DNA from: Bacteroidota bacterium
GTDB lineage: Bacteria; Bacteroidota; Ignavibacteria; UBA10030; BY39
DNA: 48,742 nucleotides
Assembly (NCBI GenBank): GCA_030017895.1
Contig: JASEGV010000016.1
Location: forward strand, 1 to 48,742
Reading direction: 5' to 3'
Shown here: one piece after another, positions 18,551 to 27,832 of the stretch
Layout: each line of letters starts with the position of its first letter
Numbering within the stretch: the stretch's first letter is position 1
Notes under the pieces: generated by a model
Seen by the model: only the letters and a program-made list of their open reading frames with translations
What the model was told of the DNA's origin: nothing
The model's database searches: none
Position numbers and translations under genes: made by a program

Positions 18551-20494
18551 ATGGAACGAAGCTTCACAATTTTACTATTCATACTTGCATTCACGATATC
18601 TGCCGTGGCACAACAAACAGGATTGCTGGCGCCTGCCGATAATTTAGTCGTCGATGGAATTCCACCAATTCCCCTCTCGGTTGTAGAGGAAGTTGGTAGA
18701 TACACAGAATTTCGCTCAGCCGGATTTTTAAGCTGGCATCCTACAAAATTAGAGATGCTCATCACAACTCGTTTTGCCGAGACGCTGCAAATCCACTGGG
18801 TGAAATTTCCCGGCGGAGCCCGCACTCAAATGACCTTCTTCCCCGAACAAGTTGGAGCCGCTTCTTTCAATCCCAAATCATCCGAGTATTTTGTTTTTAA
18901 CAAAGATATCGGAGGCGGCGAGTGGTTCCAAAATTATCGGTTCGATATTCAGACAGGCAGCATCACCCTGCTGACTGATGGCAAATCGAAAAATACTTTC
19001 GGAGTTTGGTCAGAGGATGGAAAGAAGATGACCTACACTTCGACACGCAGAAACGGAAAAGATGTAGATATTTACACTATCGAACTAGCTAATCCAAGCA
19101 GCGATAAACTTTTAGCCGAAGTCTCGGGAGGTGGTTGGGAAGTTCTCGACTGGTCGCCCGATGCAAAAAAAATTTTAGTCCGCGAAGGTGTTTCTATTAA
19201 CGAAAGCTATCTCTATTTGTTCGATTCGATAACAGGTGAAAAAGAATTAATTACACAAAAAAAGGAAGGTGAACAAGTTGCTTACAGCAGCGCTAAGTTC
19301 GGTAAGGATGGCAAAGGAATTTTTCTAACAACCGATTTGAACTCCGAATTTTTCAGATTAGCTTATTACGATTTGACTTCCAAGAAATATAAATTTTTAA
19401 CAGAGCATATTAAGTGGGATGTGGATGAATTTGAACAATCTCCCGACGGGAAACAAATTGCTTTCGTAACTAATGAAGATGGAAGCGGAGGACTACACCT
19501 GATGGATGTTAAAACCGGGAAAGAATTGAAGCTGCCCAAAATTCCGGCTGGTGTTATTTCAGGAATCAAATGGCATAATGACGGCGTGAACATCGGATTC
19601 AGTTTAAGCTCTGCACGTTCTTCCACCGATGCTTACTCGATAAATACAAAAGCCGGAAAATTGGAACGCTGGACTTTCAGCGAGACAGGCGGAGTTAATG
19701 TTGAAAAATTTGCCGAGCCAAAATTGATTCACTGGAAGTCTTTCGACGGGAAAATGATTTCAGGTTTTCTTTACAATCCTCCCGAAAAATTTAGAGGCAA
19801 GAGACCCGTAATTATTGATATACACGGTGGACCTGAGTCGCAGTTCCGTCCCACTTTCCTTGGTCGATATAATTATTATCTCAACGAACTCGGTATCGCA
19901 TTAGTTTTTCCAAACATCCGCGGCTCAGCGGGTTATGGTAAAACATTTTTGAAATTAGACAACGGATATTTACGCGAAGATTCATATAAAGATATCGATG
20001 CACTTTTTGATTGGATTAAATCGCAATCAACTTTAGACGCCGACAGAATTATGATTACAGGCGGAAGTTACGGCGGGCACATGACACTCGCGATTGCAAC
20101 TTATTATCCGGAAAAATTCCGTTGTGCTGTTGATATAGTCGGCATCTCTCACTTTGTTACTTTCCTCGAAAATACAGAAAGTTATAGGAAGGATTTGCGG
20201 CGTGTTGAATACGGCGACGAACGCGACCCAAAGATGCGCGAGTTTATGGAAAAAATAGCACCTTTAAATAACGCCCATAAAATTAAAAAGCCGTTGTTTA
20301 TTATACAGGGTAAAAACGACCCGCGCGTTCCTGCAAGCGAAGCTGAACAAATGGTTGCTACTTTGAAAAAGAACAACACTCCCGCTTGGTATCTGCTTGC
20401 AAAAGATGAGGGACATGGATTCAGCAAGAAGAAGAACCGCGACTTCCAGCTCTACTCGACAATTATGTTTATAAAAGAGTTTCTATTAAAGTGA
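18551..20494 (+). CDS. S9 family prolyl oligopeptidase-like peptidase, secreted
   Basis: 647 residues with a signal peptide (MERSFTILLFILAFTISAVAQ), a WD40/TolB-like beta-propeller (about residues 40-370, with repeats such as WSPDAKKILVREG and QSPDGKQIAFVTNEDG) and an alpha/beta-hydrolase domain. The catalytic triad is Ser506 (GGSYGGHM), Asp590 (GKNDPRVP) and His622 (EGHGF). It likely trims short peptides or N-acylated peptides in the periplasm. The ATG at 18551 is chosen because it has an AAAGG site and opens a signal peptide; an in-frame TTG 60 bases upstream would add a non-signal extension. The gene is monocistronic, ending before a convergent gene. Confidence 0.92.
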   Translation: MERSFTILLFILAFTISAVAQQTGLLAPADNLVVDGIPPIPLSVVEEVGRYTEFRSAGFLSWHPTKLEMLITTRFAETLQIHWVKFPGGARTQMTFFPEQVGAASFNPKSSEYFVFNKDIGGGEWFQNYRFDIQTGSITLLTDGKSKNTFGVWSEDGKKMTYTSTRRNGKDVDIYTIELANPSSDKLLAEVSGGGWEVLDWSPDAKKILVREGVSINESYLYLFDSITGEKELITQKKEGEQVAYSSAKFGKDGKGIFLTTDLNSEFFRLAYYDLTSKKYKFLTEHIKWDVDEFEQSPDGKQIAFVTNEDGSGGLHLMDVKTGKELKLPKIPAGVISGIKWHNDGVNIGFSLSSARSSTDAYSINTKAGKLERWTFSETGGVNVEKFAEPKLIHWKSFDGKMISGFLYNPPEKFRGKRPVIIDIHGGPESQFRPTFLGRYNYYLNELGIALVFPNIRGSAGYGKTFLKLDNGYLREDSYKDIDALFDWIKSQSTLDADRIMITGGSYGGHMTLAIATYYPEKFRCAVDIVGISHFVTFLENTESYRKDLRRVEYGDERDPKMREFMEKIAPLNNAHKIKKPLFIIQGKNDPRVPASEAEQMVATLKKNNTPAWYLLAKDEGHGFSKKKNRDFQLYSTIMFIKEFLLK

Positions 20495-20558
20495 TGGCGG
20501 ATGGAAAAGGAATATTGGATTATTGGAATATTGGTTTGTTGGATTTTAGTCTTTGCTA

Positions 20559-20615
20559 TCACGGTCTAAGTTCCGTGAACATTATATGTCGAATAATAGG
20601 TCCGCTATTAGCGGA
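20559..20615. repeat. Two hairpins between convergent genes
   Basis: TCACGG (20559-20564) pairs with CCGTGA (20573-20578) across an 8-base loop, and TCCGCTATTAGCGGA (20601-20615) is a perfect odd-length palindrome. They lie between the convergent S9 peptidase and helicase genes. Flanking sequence is low in complexity: an ATTGGATTATTGGAATATTGG-like stretch near 20514-20543 faces a rough inverted counterpart, ATCCATTATTCCACTAATCC, near 20638-20657. This could be a bidirectional transcription barrier or a decayed REP-type element; no T-run supports a classical terminator. Confidence 0.5.
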
Positions 20616-20681
20616 TGAATTTTGATATCTTCAGCTTATCCATTATTCCACTAATCCCCCCTTTTTTTGCACTCATCAATA

Positions 20682-23600
20682 TTACAAATTTCTGCCGCTG
20701 ATACACTTCCCATTTTTTTGATAATTACAGTATTCACACATATCTTCGTTGCGTGTGAACTGATTCGATTTTATCTTCTCAATCACATGTAATATTTCCG
20801 TCTCAATATTTTTTATCTTATCTTTACTGAATTTATAAATCTGCGGGTGGTCAGGATATTTTGTAAATACTAATGTCGCTTCAATTTCATCCACTTCCAA
20901 AAAGCGGGCAACCAAAACAGAGTAAAATGCCATCTGCCAATAATAACGGTCGGCTTTATTTTTAATATTTTTTAGAGTTACATTATCGGTTTTGTAGTCG
21001 AGAATGCACCATTTTCCTTCTTGACTCTTATATAGTCTATCCAACGTGCCGGTCAGATAATCATCGCCAAAAACTGTGTTGAGAGTAAACTCTGTTTTAT
21101 ATTCCGGCAATCGAATAACAGTTTTGCCAAAATCCGATTCGAAATAATTTTTCACTTGTAATAATATATCGTTCGTAACTTGATTTATTTTTTCGTCCTC
21201 GATCACAAATTCGCTTTTCAAATTTTGCAGTATAAAACTACTAATATCTTTCTCGTTAAAACTTTGATACTTTTCAAGAACAGAATGTGTTATCGAACCA
21301 ACAATCCCTCTGTATATCCTGTCGTTCGGGTCATCTTCTTCATGAAACTTAATGGATCGCATTTCAAACTCAGGCATTCCGAGTTGGTATTTCAAAAAAT
21401 ATTTCGTCGGACAATCCTTGAACGTCTGGATTTGTGTAGCCGAGAAAAAGTTACTCCGAATCTGTCCCTGTCGCGATTTAATTAAAATATCCCCGATTGA
21501 TTTCTCCGATTCAACAACTCTTGCATCTTCCGACACTATTTCTATATGTTCAGGCGCTGTATAAATTTGAAGGTTCAGCAGATAATCGATTTCGGAGTGT
21601 AAAAAGTTATTATTTTCTAAATTAATTGTTTTTACTTTTAGGTTATCAACTAGGTGTTCGCCTTTCATAATTTCATTTGAGTTTATATTTAAACTCTTTA
21701 ATACCCAATTCAAAGCTGATTTAGAATTTTCAGGTAAACTACCTGAAAGCACTAACACATCCTTAGCGCGTGTGCAGGCAACATAAAATATTCTTTTTTC
21801 TTCAGCTTCAGTTTTTAAGTGCGATTGCTGCTTCAGAAATCTATAAATCAGCGGGTCAATTTTTTGATCATTCGAATTTTCTTCCATTGCCTGAAAACCG
21901 ATACCGACTTTACTGTCGATGTATGGAGCATTATCGTACTTAAATTTTTTATCAAGAAACGGAACAAAAACTACCGGAAATTCAAGTCCTTTCGCTGAAT
22001 GGATCGTCATTATTTGTACAGCATTCCCATCGCTTTCGATGCTTGCCTGCCCTTCACGCTGTTCGCCTGCAATCAAAGTTTTAAGCCGCTCCACAAAATC
22101 GTATAGGTTAGCAAATCCCTTTCCTTCGAAGTTACGTGCCAAACGGAGAAGTTTATCCACATTTAAACGACTTTGTTCACCACGTTGTAAGCCAGCTATT
22201 GTTCCAAGCCAACCAGTTTGCCTGAAAATTCTTTGAACGAGTAACGGTATCGGTAAGCGAGATGCGTAACTGATATTATCATCCAAAATATTTACTGCAC
22301 GCTTTGCATTGTCGGATACATTTTCTGTTTGTATGAACGATTTAAGTTTTGACCAAAAATCTGAACCATTAGTGTGGTTCGCAATCTCGAATAATTCAGC
22401 ATCGGATAGCGTGAAAAAAGGCGACCTGAGCAATCCAACAAGCGCTACATCGTTGTGGCGATTCAGCAAGAATTGGAAGTAATTGTAAAAATCGTAAATC
22501 TCCTGCGTTTGATAAAAACCTATACCCCCTGTAATTACATAAGGAATTTTATATTTGTTGAGGATAAGTTCTAATTTCTTCAAATGAGTGCGGCTTCGCA
22601 ACAGAATAGCAGCATCTTTGAAACGGAAATCGTTTGGAGTTTCAGCCGCATCGTAGATTTGGTATTTAGTTTGGACCAAATTGATTATCCGCCGTGCAAT
22701 TGCCTCACACTCGATTTCTATAATTTTTTCCTTTTCATTTGAAGGTTTTAAGAGCAGCAGTTCAACTTTTCCGGATGCTGAATTGTTTCTACATTTTAAC
22801 AACTCATTGTATTCAACTTCAAATTGATGGCTTCCCTTGACCAATATTTTTGCAAAAACAACGTTTACAAAACAGACTATGTCGGTAAGAAGCCGGAAAC
22901 TTTCAGCTAACACTATTTTTCCTTTTCGTTCATCAGCAGTTGATACAACCGCATTCCCATTCCACCTTATTTCATTATCCGTCGTTTGATAATGTGTGAT
23001 ATCTTGTTTTGTTTTTTCAAAAACTTCAACCTCAGCATTCCGGAATCCATAAATCGACTGCTTTGGGTCGCCGACGATAAACAAGTTTCCGCTTTGTAAA
23101 TCGAAGAGGAGCTTTCGGAATATTTCATACTGTAGTAAATTCGTATCCTGATACTCATCAACCATAATATATTTGAACTTTGAAGCGAGCTTCTGCTGCA
23201 CTTCACTCGACTTGAGCATTTCATAAGTTTTTAACTGTAAGTCCTCGTAATCGAGGTAACTCTTTTCGTTTTTCTTGAGTTCATAAATTTTCAGCGTATC
23301 TTTGTAAAGCGAAAGAGCCACACGTGTAATATTCAGTAGAATTATTTGGTGTTTATTTTTTATATAGGAACAATATACCTCGATAAGTTCCTTCGAGCTT
23401 TCCCAAACATCTTTAAGAATTGATACTAAGTCGTTCACGGATGAATTATCTACTCCCCTGCCGAAAATATCCGCCCGAAGTTCTCCTTTCTGCGTGAGCA
23501 TACCTTCGATTATTTCTCCGAACATTTTTATTTTATGATCTTCGGTTTTAGCTGTGTGCCAAACGTTCAACATCTGCAAAATTTCAGTCGCTTTTTTACT

Positions 23601-24314
23601 ATTACCCGCTTTTAAAATTTTTTCTGCAGCCTCTATACAACCGGAATCAATGACTGTCGAGAGTATTTGAGACTCTGTTATTTCATCCCAAATTTTCAAA
23701 ATATCATCGTCCGATTTTCCCGCCGATAAGATTCCATCCTCTGTTAAAAGCCGTTCGACTTGTTCACGTTTTCCAAGAAATAGCTTTACAAAGCTTTGAA
23801 GTTTATTCTTCCCGAGAGTCCGTAAAACTAATGCCAACTCTTCATATCTTTTATCCGAAGAATTATTCAGCCATACAGCTATTGTTTCCTGGATTGATTC
23901 CTGTATCAAAATTTCCTGATCTACGCCATCGAGAACAGAAAAACCGTAATCAACATTCGCCTCTACAGGAAACTGCCTCAACATTTTTGAACAGAAGGAG
24001 TGGATGGTGGAAACATTTGCCGAGGGTAAGTGATTGCTGATGTCCTCGATTTTTTTAAGTCTATCTAACGATTTTTCAGATTGTAATAATCCGTTAAGTG
24101 TATCGGAGATTTTTTTTTTCAATTCGCTTGCCGCTTTTTCGGTAAAAGTTATTGCAACAATCTCATCAATCTTCGTATCGGTGTTTAATAGAATATCAAT
24201 AAAACGACTTACGAGAACAGTAGTCTTACCTGAACCAGCATTTGCTGTAACCGATAGATGTCTTAATATGTCGTGAGCTTTTTTTTGGCTCTCTGTAAAA
24301 ATAGTTTTTGGCAT
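20682..24314 (-). CDS. AddA/RecB-type UvrD helicase-nuclease
   Basis: 1210 residues. SF1 helicase motifs: Walker A ANAGSGKTT (Lys30), ITFTEKAASE, STIHSFC, MVDEYQDTN, GDPKQSIYGFR, and late motifs IMTIHSAKGLEFPVVFV and FYVACTRAKDVLVLSG. A C-terminal PD-(D/E)XK nuclease carries GTLDR and ILDYKTD (Asp1106, Lys1108) with a downstream YYWQMAFYSVL helix. Cys968 (FKDCP) with Cys1193, Cys1196 and Cys1204 (CEYCNYQKNGKC) form the four-cysteine arrangement of Fe-S-stapled nucleases (AddB, Cas4). The protein resects double-strand breaks for recombination; AddB and RecC partners are not in the window. Its start lies behind the terminator of the porin gene, so it is probably transcribed separately. Confidence 0.9.
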   Translation of the reverse strand: MPKTIFTESQKKAHDILRHLSVTANAGSGKTTVLVSRFIDILLNTDTKIDEIVAITFTEKAASELKKKISDTLNGLLQSEKSLDRLKKIEDISNHLPSANVSTIHSFCSKMLRQFPVEANVDYGFSVLDGVDQEILIQESIQETIAVWLNNSSDKRYEELALVLRTLGKNKLQSFVKLFLGKREQVERLLTEDGILSAGKSDDDILKIWDEITESQILSTVIDSGCIEAAEKILKAGNSKKATEILQMLNVWHTAKTEDHKIKMFGEIIEGMLTQKGELRADIFGRGVDNSSVNDLVSILKDVWESSKELIEVYCSYIKNKHQIILLNITRVALSLYKDTLKIYELKKNEKSYLDYEDLQLKTYEMLKSSEVQQKLASKFKYIMVDEYQDTNLLQYEIFRKLLFDLQSGNLFIVGDPKQSIYGFRNAEVEVFEKTKQDITHYQTTDNEIRWNGNAVVSTADERKGKIVLAESFRLLTDIVCFVNVVFAKILVKGSHQFEVEYNELLKCRNNSASGKVELLLLKPSNEKEKIIEIECEAIARRIINLVQTKYQIYDAAETPNDFRFKDAAILLRSRTHLKKLELILNKYKIPYVITGGIGFYQTQEIYDFYNYFQFLLNRHNDVALVGLLRSPFFTLSDAELFEIANHTNGSDFWSKLKSFIQTENVSDNAKRAVNILDDNISYASRLPIPLLVQRIFRQTGWLGTIAGLQRGEQSRLNVDKLLRLARNFEGKGFANLYDFVERLKTLIAGEQREGQASIESDGNAVQIMTIHSAKGLEFPVVFVPFLDKKFKYDNAPYIDSKVGIGFQAMEENSNDQKIDPLIYRFLKQQSHLKTEAEEKRIFYVACTRAKDVLVLSGSLPENSKSALNWVLKSLNINSNEIMKGEHLVDNLKVKTINLENNNFLHSEIDYLLNLQIYTAPEHIEIVSEDARVVESEKSIGDILIKSRQGQIRSNFFSATQIQTFKDCPTKYFLKYQLGMPEFEMRSIKFHEEDDPNDRIYRGIVGSITHSVLEKYQSFNEKDISSFILQNLKSEFVIEDEKINQVTNDILLQVKNYFESDFGKTVIRLPEYKTEFTLNTVFGDDYLTGTLDRLYKSQEGKWCILDYKTDNVTLKNIKNKADRYYWQMAFYSVLVARFLEVDEIEATLVFTKYPDHPQIYKFSKDKIKNIETEILHVIEKIKSNQFTRNEDMCEYCNYQKNGKCISGRNL

Positions 24315-24353
24315 AATAATCGACTTAATATAACAGGTTAGATAGAAATAAAA

Positions 24354-24376
24354 AAGCCGATCGTTAGGATCGGCTT
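24354..24376 (-). terminator. Rho-independent terminator of the FadL-like gene
   Basis: AAGCCGATC (24354-24362) pairs perfectly with GATCGGCTT (24368-24376) across a 5-base loop. Read on the minus strand, the stem is followed by TTTTTATTTC. It lies 25 bases after the stop of the upstream minus-strand gene (24402) and before the helicase gene start. Confidence 0.9.
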
Positions 24377-24401
24377 ATTTGAAAGAAATTTATTTTAGTT
24401 T

Positions 24402-25844
24402 CTAAAAACGATATGTAACCGTTGCTACAACATTGTGAGTTTTAATCTTTTCATCAACGCGCGAAGTTTTATCGTAATTCACACGGAACGAATCCCAAAA
24501 GCCATAAGCATAACCCAAGTCGAAAGCAACAATATCTTGAACAATAAAGCCGACACCCGCTGTTATATACTTACGTGCAAATGATGACGGATCGTCTTTG
24601 TATGGCGAGGGAAGAAAAGCAAAACCTCCACGCAATCGCATACCCATTGCAGGTAATTCGTATTCTGCACCGCCCCGCAAATTCACTGTAGGTTGGAACA
24701 TTTCTTTGATATCTGTATTGTAACTGATTAAATCTTCGGGTGCATTACGGAATTCCATTTGTGTCCAATCTGTGTATTCAAGATCTGCAGTCAACATCAA
24801 ATCTTGAATGATATAAGATACACCACTGCTGAACATAAAAGGTGAAACTACATCGTATTTAGTTTTGAATTTCGAAGGTTTATCGTATGGATATTTGAAG
24901 TTATCTCCATTATCAAAAAAACTTTCGCCTTGCGAGGTAAATGTTTCTTCAATTGTCAGCCACGAAGGGGTTTTAAAACTCAATCCTATTCTTACCACAT
25001 CCGACATACGATACAACATACCGAATTTGGCTGAGAAGCCATTAACAGTTGCACTTATTGTTTGGTCGATAAATAAAGACCTAAAATCGAAAGGAAGTGT
25101 TCTATAAATATTATCCAAATCTTGTTCGGAGTAACTTCGTTGCCAGGAATATGAGCCGGTATTAATATTTAAACTCATACCTACATATAAATTTTTTGCA
25201 GCTTCCATCGCACCGCCTACACTCCAATTGTTCATCCCACCGCTTTCTAAAATTTTACCGCTTTGTGTAACGCTGTCCTGAATGCGGCTATCAAAAACAA
25301 AAGAATTAGGACTCAAAGAATCTATATTTGCTAAATACAATTCCCAAGCTAAATTACCTTTTGGACTTTTTGTTGTAGAAATACCGTGACGGGCGTAATT
25401 TTGGATAATTGAACTTACAGGATTAAAACCGCTGAATGAAAGAGCTCCGGCAAAATCATTTATACGATGATAACCCGCAGCGAATACCATACTTCCGCGA
25501 GTTGTAGGGAAAGGATATGCTACGCCGAAATTATTCAGCTTCGTGCTGCTCGTAGAAAAAGATTTTTCGTTTCCATACAAACTGCTATTATCTTTAGATG
25601 AAAGGTGAGATAAGCCGAAAGAAAATTCGGACATATCTAATTGACCTAATCCTGCAGGATTCCAGAACAAAGCTGTGTAATCGTTTGATATGCCGGTGTA
25701 AGCCATACCCAAACCGAGCGACCTGGCACCAACACCGGTTCCTAAAGTTGAATATCGCAACGCATCTTCAGGAAACTGTGCGAAACTTGATACCGAAAAA
25801 GTTAAGAGGACAATGATTACAGTTGAAAATATATTTTTCTTCAT
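24402..25844 (-). CDS. OmpP1/FadL-family outer-membrane protein
   Basis: 480 residues with a signal peptide (MKKNIFSTVIIVLLTFSVSSFAQ) followed by the family opening EDALRYSTLGTGVGARSLGLG and NDYTALFWNPAGLGQL, then an amphipathic beta-barrel ending in aromatic strand FRV...VVATVTYRF. FadL-type barrels pass hydrophobic compounds through the outer membrane. PorV, a T9SS component of the same superfamily, has a different N-terminal signature, so I do not assign that role. Ribosome binding site AAGGAAA. It begins 32 bases after the lipoprotein gene and ends in a strong terminator, so the two form a bicistronic unit. Confidence 0.88.
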   Translation of the reverse strand: MKKNIFSTVIIVLLTFSVSSFAQFPEDALRYSTLGTGVGARSLGLGMAYTGISNDYTALFWNPAGLGQLDMSEFSFGLSHLSSKDNSSLYGNEKSFSTSSTKLNNFGVAYPFPTTRGSMVFAAGYHRINDFAGALSFSGFNPVSSIIQNYARHGISTTKSPKGNLAWELYLANIDSLSPNSFVFDSRIQDSVTQSGKILESGGMNNWSVGGAMEAAKNLYVGMSLNINTGSYSWQRSYSEQDLDNIYRTLPFDFRSLFIDQTISATVNGFSAKFGMLYRMSDVVRIGLSFKTPSWLTIEETFTSQGESFFDNGDNFKYPYDKPSKFKTKYDVVSPFMFSSGVSYIIQDLMLTADLEYTDWTQMEFRNAPEDLISYNTDIKEMFQPTVNLRGGAEYELPAMGMRLRGGFAFLPSPYKDDPSSFARKYITAGVGFIVQDIVAFDLGYAYGFWDSFRVNYDKTSRVDEKIKTHNVVATVTYRF

Positions 25845-25876
25845 TATTATTTCCTTAAAAATTTTGTGAGAACAAA

Positions 25877-26872
25877 TTATCGACCGCCTCGTGTATTGCC
25901 GCCGCGTGAACCTTGGTTACTGTCGTTACTTCCACCACGGGAATCGTTTCCTCTGGGCGGAGGCGACGATGGTGGCGGCGATGATGGTGGAGTTGACGGA
26001 GGTGGCGGTGGTGGAGTATATGTACGTGTTTCCTCACGACTGCTGCCGCGGTCATTTCCTTTACCTTCATCACGTGATGGTGGTGTGTTCTGTCGATCTC
26101 TACCCGGTTGGTCATAACGCTCACGCCGCGAATCGGGACGACTTCCACTGCTTTCACCTCGTCCGGTTCCGGACCTATCCGGCGAACGTGGACTCACCGA
26201 TCTTGTATCTTCTCCACTTCTCGATTTTCCGCGAACCTGTTCATTACTTCCTGTTTGTGAGCGACCACCGGTACCTGTAACTCCAACACCTGTTGGTAAA
26301 TCATAACCACTTCTACCGCCGTCAAATCTATCCGGGCGATTTTCTAAAGTTTGTGATCCTCTATCAATGCTACCTCGATTTCCACCAAAATCTCTTTTAG
26401 TTCTCACCACGTCTCCCTTATCACTCACATAATACCAAGGTGTTCCCCCATAATAATACGAGGGATAGTAATATGACGGGAAATAATAAGGATGTGGATA
26501 ATATACATAAGGAGTCCAGCACCATGAACTCCACGGGTCATAATGCCAATATCTATCGTAGAACCATGGATCGTTATATACGTAACCAAATGATACCGAG
26601 GGCCAATAATATGACGGGTAGTAGTAGGAATATGACCAGCGATGTCGAGGATACCAATTTCCGCCGTCAAAATAATAGTTATTGATTATCTGGCCGCCCG
26701 CTTGAGTATACATAGTATCGCTGTAATATTCAGAATCGTATCTTTCGTTCTCAGCGTAAGAGTAATTTTCATTTACTACGTTTCGTTCTTGCTTCACAGT
26801 ATCAAATCGTGTATAGCAACCGGAAAGCGAAACGATGATACTAAAAGCCGCAATTAAAAATTTTATCTTCAT
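25877..26872 (-). CDS. Low-complexity Tyr/Trp-rich and Arg/Gly/Pro-rich lipoprotein
   Basis: 331 residues. A lipoprotein signal ends LSGC (Cys19). Residues about 50-150 are very rich in Tyr, Trp, Pro and His (repeated SYYYPSYY, YFPSYYYPSYYYGG), with a GDVVRTKRDFGGNRG bridge; about 165-275 are Arg/Ser/Gly/Asp-rich, then TYTPPPPPPSTPPSSPPPSS, and the end is a Gly/Arg-rich tail (GGNTRGGR). No known domain was recognised; it may be a structural envelope protein that binds wall or surface polymers. The second ATG (26872) is chosen because GGAG lies 6 bases before it; the ATG four codons earlier has no ribosome site. A sigma70-like promoter lies about 90 bases upstream. Confidence 0.8.
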   Translation of the reverse strand: MKIKFLIAAFSIIVSLSGCYTRFDTVKQERNVVNENYSYAENERYDSEYYSDTMYTQAGGQIINNYYFDGGNWYPRHRWSYSYYYPSYYWPSVSFGYVYNDPWFYDRYWHYDPWSSWCWTPYVYYPHPYYFPSYYYPSYYYGGTPWYYVSDKGDVVRTKRDFGGNRGSIDRGSQTLENRPDRFDGGRSGYDLPTGVGVTGTGGRSQTGSNEQVRGKSRSGEDTRSVSPRSPDRSGTGRGESSGSRPDSRRERYDQPGRDRQNTPPSRDEGKGNDRGSSREETRTYTPPPPPPSTPPSSPPPSSPPPRGNDSRGGSNDSNQGSRGGNTRGGR

Positions 26873-26957
26873 AATAAACTCCATTGATTATTTTCATTAT
26901 TCAATTACACAACACAAATGCCACAAAAATTCGTCAAAACCAATTAAATCTATCATT

Positions 26958-26986
26958 AATCTAATTAAAAAAGAGTAGATTGTCAA
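26958..26986 (-). promoter_or_regulatory. Putative promoter of the lipoprotein-FadL unit
   Basis: On the minus strand TTGACA (26981-26986) is separated by exactly 17 bases from TAGATT (26958-26963). It points towards the lipoprotein start at 26872. Confidence 0.55.
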
Positions 26987-27050
26987 CCGATGTTATAGAA
27001 ATGTTTCGATTTTTATACAATTGGACTAATTTTGTGTTTAATTGAATACA

Positions 27051-27818
27051 TTATAGGCGACCGATGTATTCAACTGAAATGGTTCGATTAGCAATGCTAA
27101 TATTATGTTGATTTTTGAAGATATCTTTTAAATTAACTCCTAAGGTGAAACCGCTGCCAATCGATATCCTGACAGCTAAATTCAGGTATCCATATCCTTC
27201 ACCTAACGCTTTTGGGTCGCTGTCGTTTATCGCCAGATTATATTCGGCGATGATGGATAGAAAATTTCCTAAAGTTTTTTCGGCTCCGAAAAATAAATTC
27301 AAATCTTTATCGCTGTCGGCACGTTCGAGTGAATAATTAATACCGCTATGAACACTCAAAAATCCGGCTACCGAAAAATTTTTACTGATGACCAAAAAAA
27401 TGCCGGGTGATTTTATAGCGTAACGATCCAATGAGTCGATGTAAATTTCTTTCCCCTGAGAATCGAACCCTAACGCTATTGCCGGAAGAATCTGAGATTC
27501 ATCGAAGGGACGAGCTTTGATGCTCATGCCTGGAAATTTATTCCACTCTGGTTTCGAAGAACCGATGAGATGAGTTCCACCGTATGACAATCCGACGTTG
27601 AAAGTATTTAGTAAACCGAACGAGACTCCAAATAATGCACCCCCATTTTGATAAAAATCTACATCTGCTGCATATTGCAGATGGCCAATTATTCCAGCCG
27701 TTGGCATATCTACAACAAAGCGAGGTTCAAAATCGCCGCTCGAACCGGCTGATCCTTGTGCATACAAATTATGAAAAGAGATGAGAAAGAAAAAAGAAAT
27801 TAATATGATTTTTTTCAT
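27051..27818 (-). CDS. Predicted outer-membrane beta-barrel protein
   Basis: 255 residues with a signal peptide (MKKIILISFFFLISFHNLYAQ) and a mature part of alternating strands: FVVDMPTAGIIGHLQYAADVDF, LFGVSFGLLNTFNVGLSYGG, and a C-terminal LAVRISIGSGFTLGVNLKDIF. It resembles YjbH-like conserved barrel proteins of unknown role, but the match is only by overall pattern. The ATG at 27818 (AGG about 8 bases upstream) opens the signal peptide; the frame extends 49 codons upstream, but that extension lies within the glycosylase gene and its 7-bp repeat and is not plausible coding. It is the last gene of a five-gene run. Confidence 0.75.
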   Translation of the reverse strand: MKKIILISFFFLISFHNLYAQGSAGSSGDFEPRFVVDMPTAGIIGHLQYAADVDFYQNGGALFGVSFGLLNTFNVGLSYGGTHLIGSSKPEWNKFPGMSIKARPFDESQILPAIALGFDSQGKEIYIDSLDRYAIKSPGIFLVISKNFSVAGFLSVHSGINYSLERADSDKDLNLFFGAEKTLGNFLSIIAEYNLAINDSDPKALGEGYGYLNLAVRISIGSGFTLGVNLKDIFKNQHNISIANRTISVEYIGRL

Positions 27819-27832
27819 AACTAACCTATAAA

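Noticed and set aside
24402-25844. PorV, the T9SS shuttle protein
   Set aside because: It belongs to the same FadL superfamily, but the N-terminal signature (EDALRYSTLGTGVGARSLGLG) is that of general OmpP1/FadL proteins and not of PorV.
25855-26157. Second ORF overlapping the low-complexity lipoprotein
   Set aside because: His/Val-rich reading of a GC-rich repetitive stretch in another frame; no start signal or family match.
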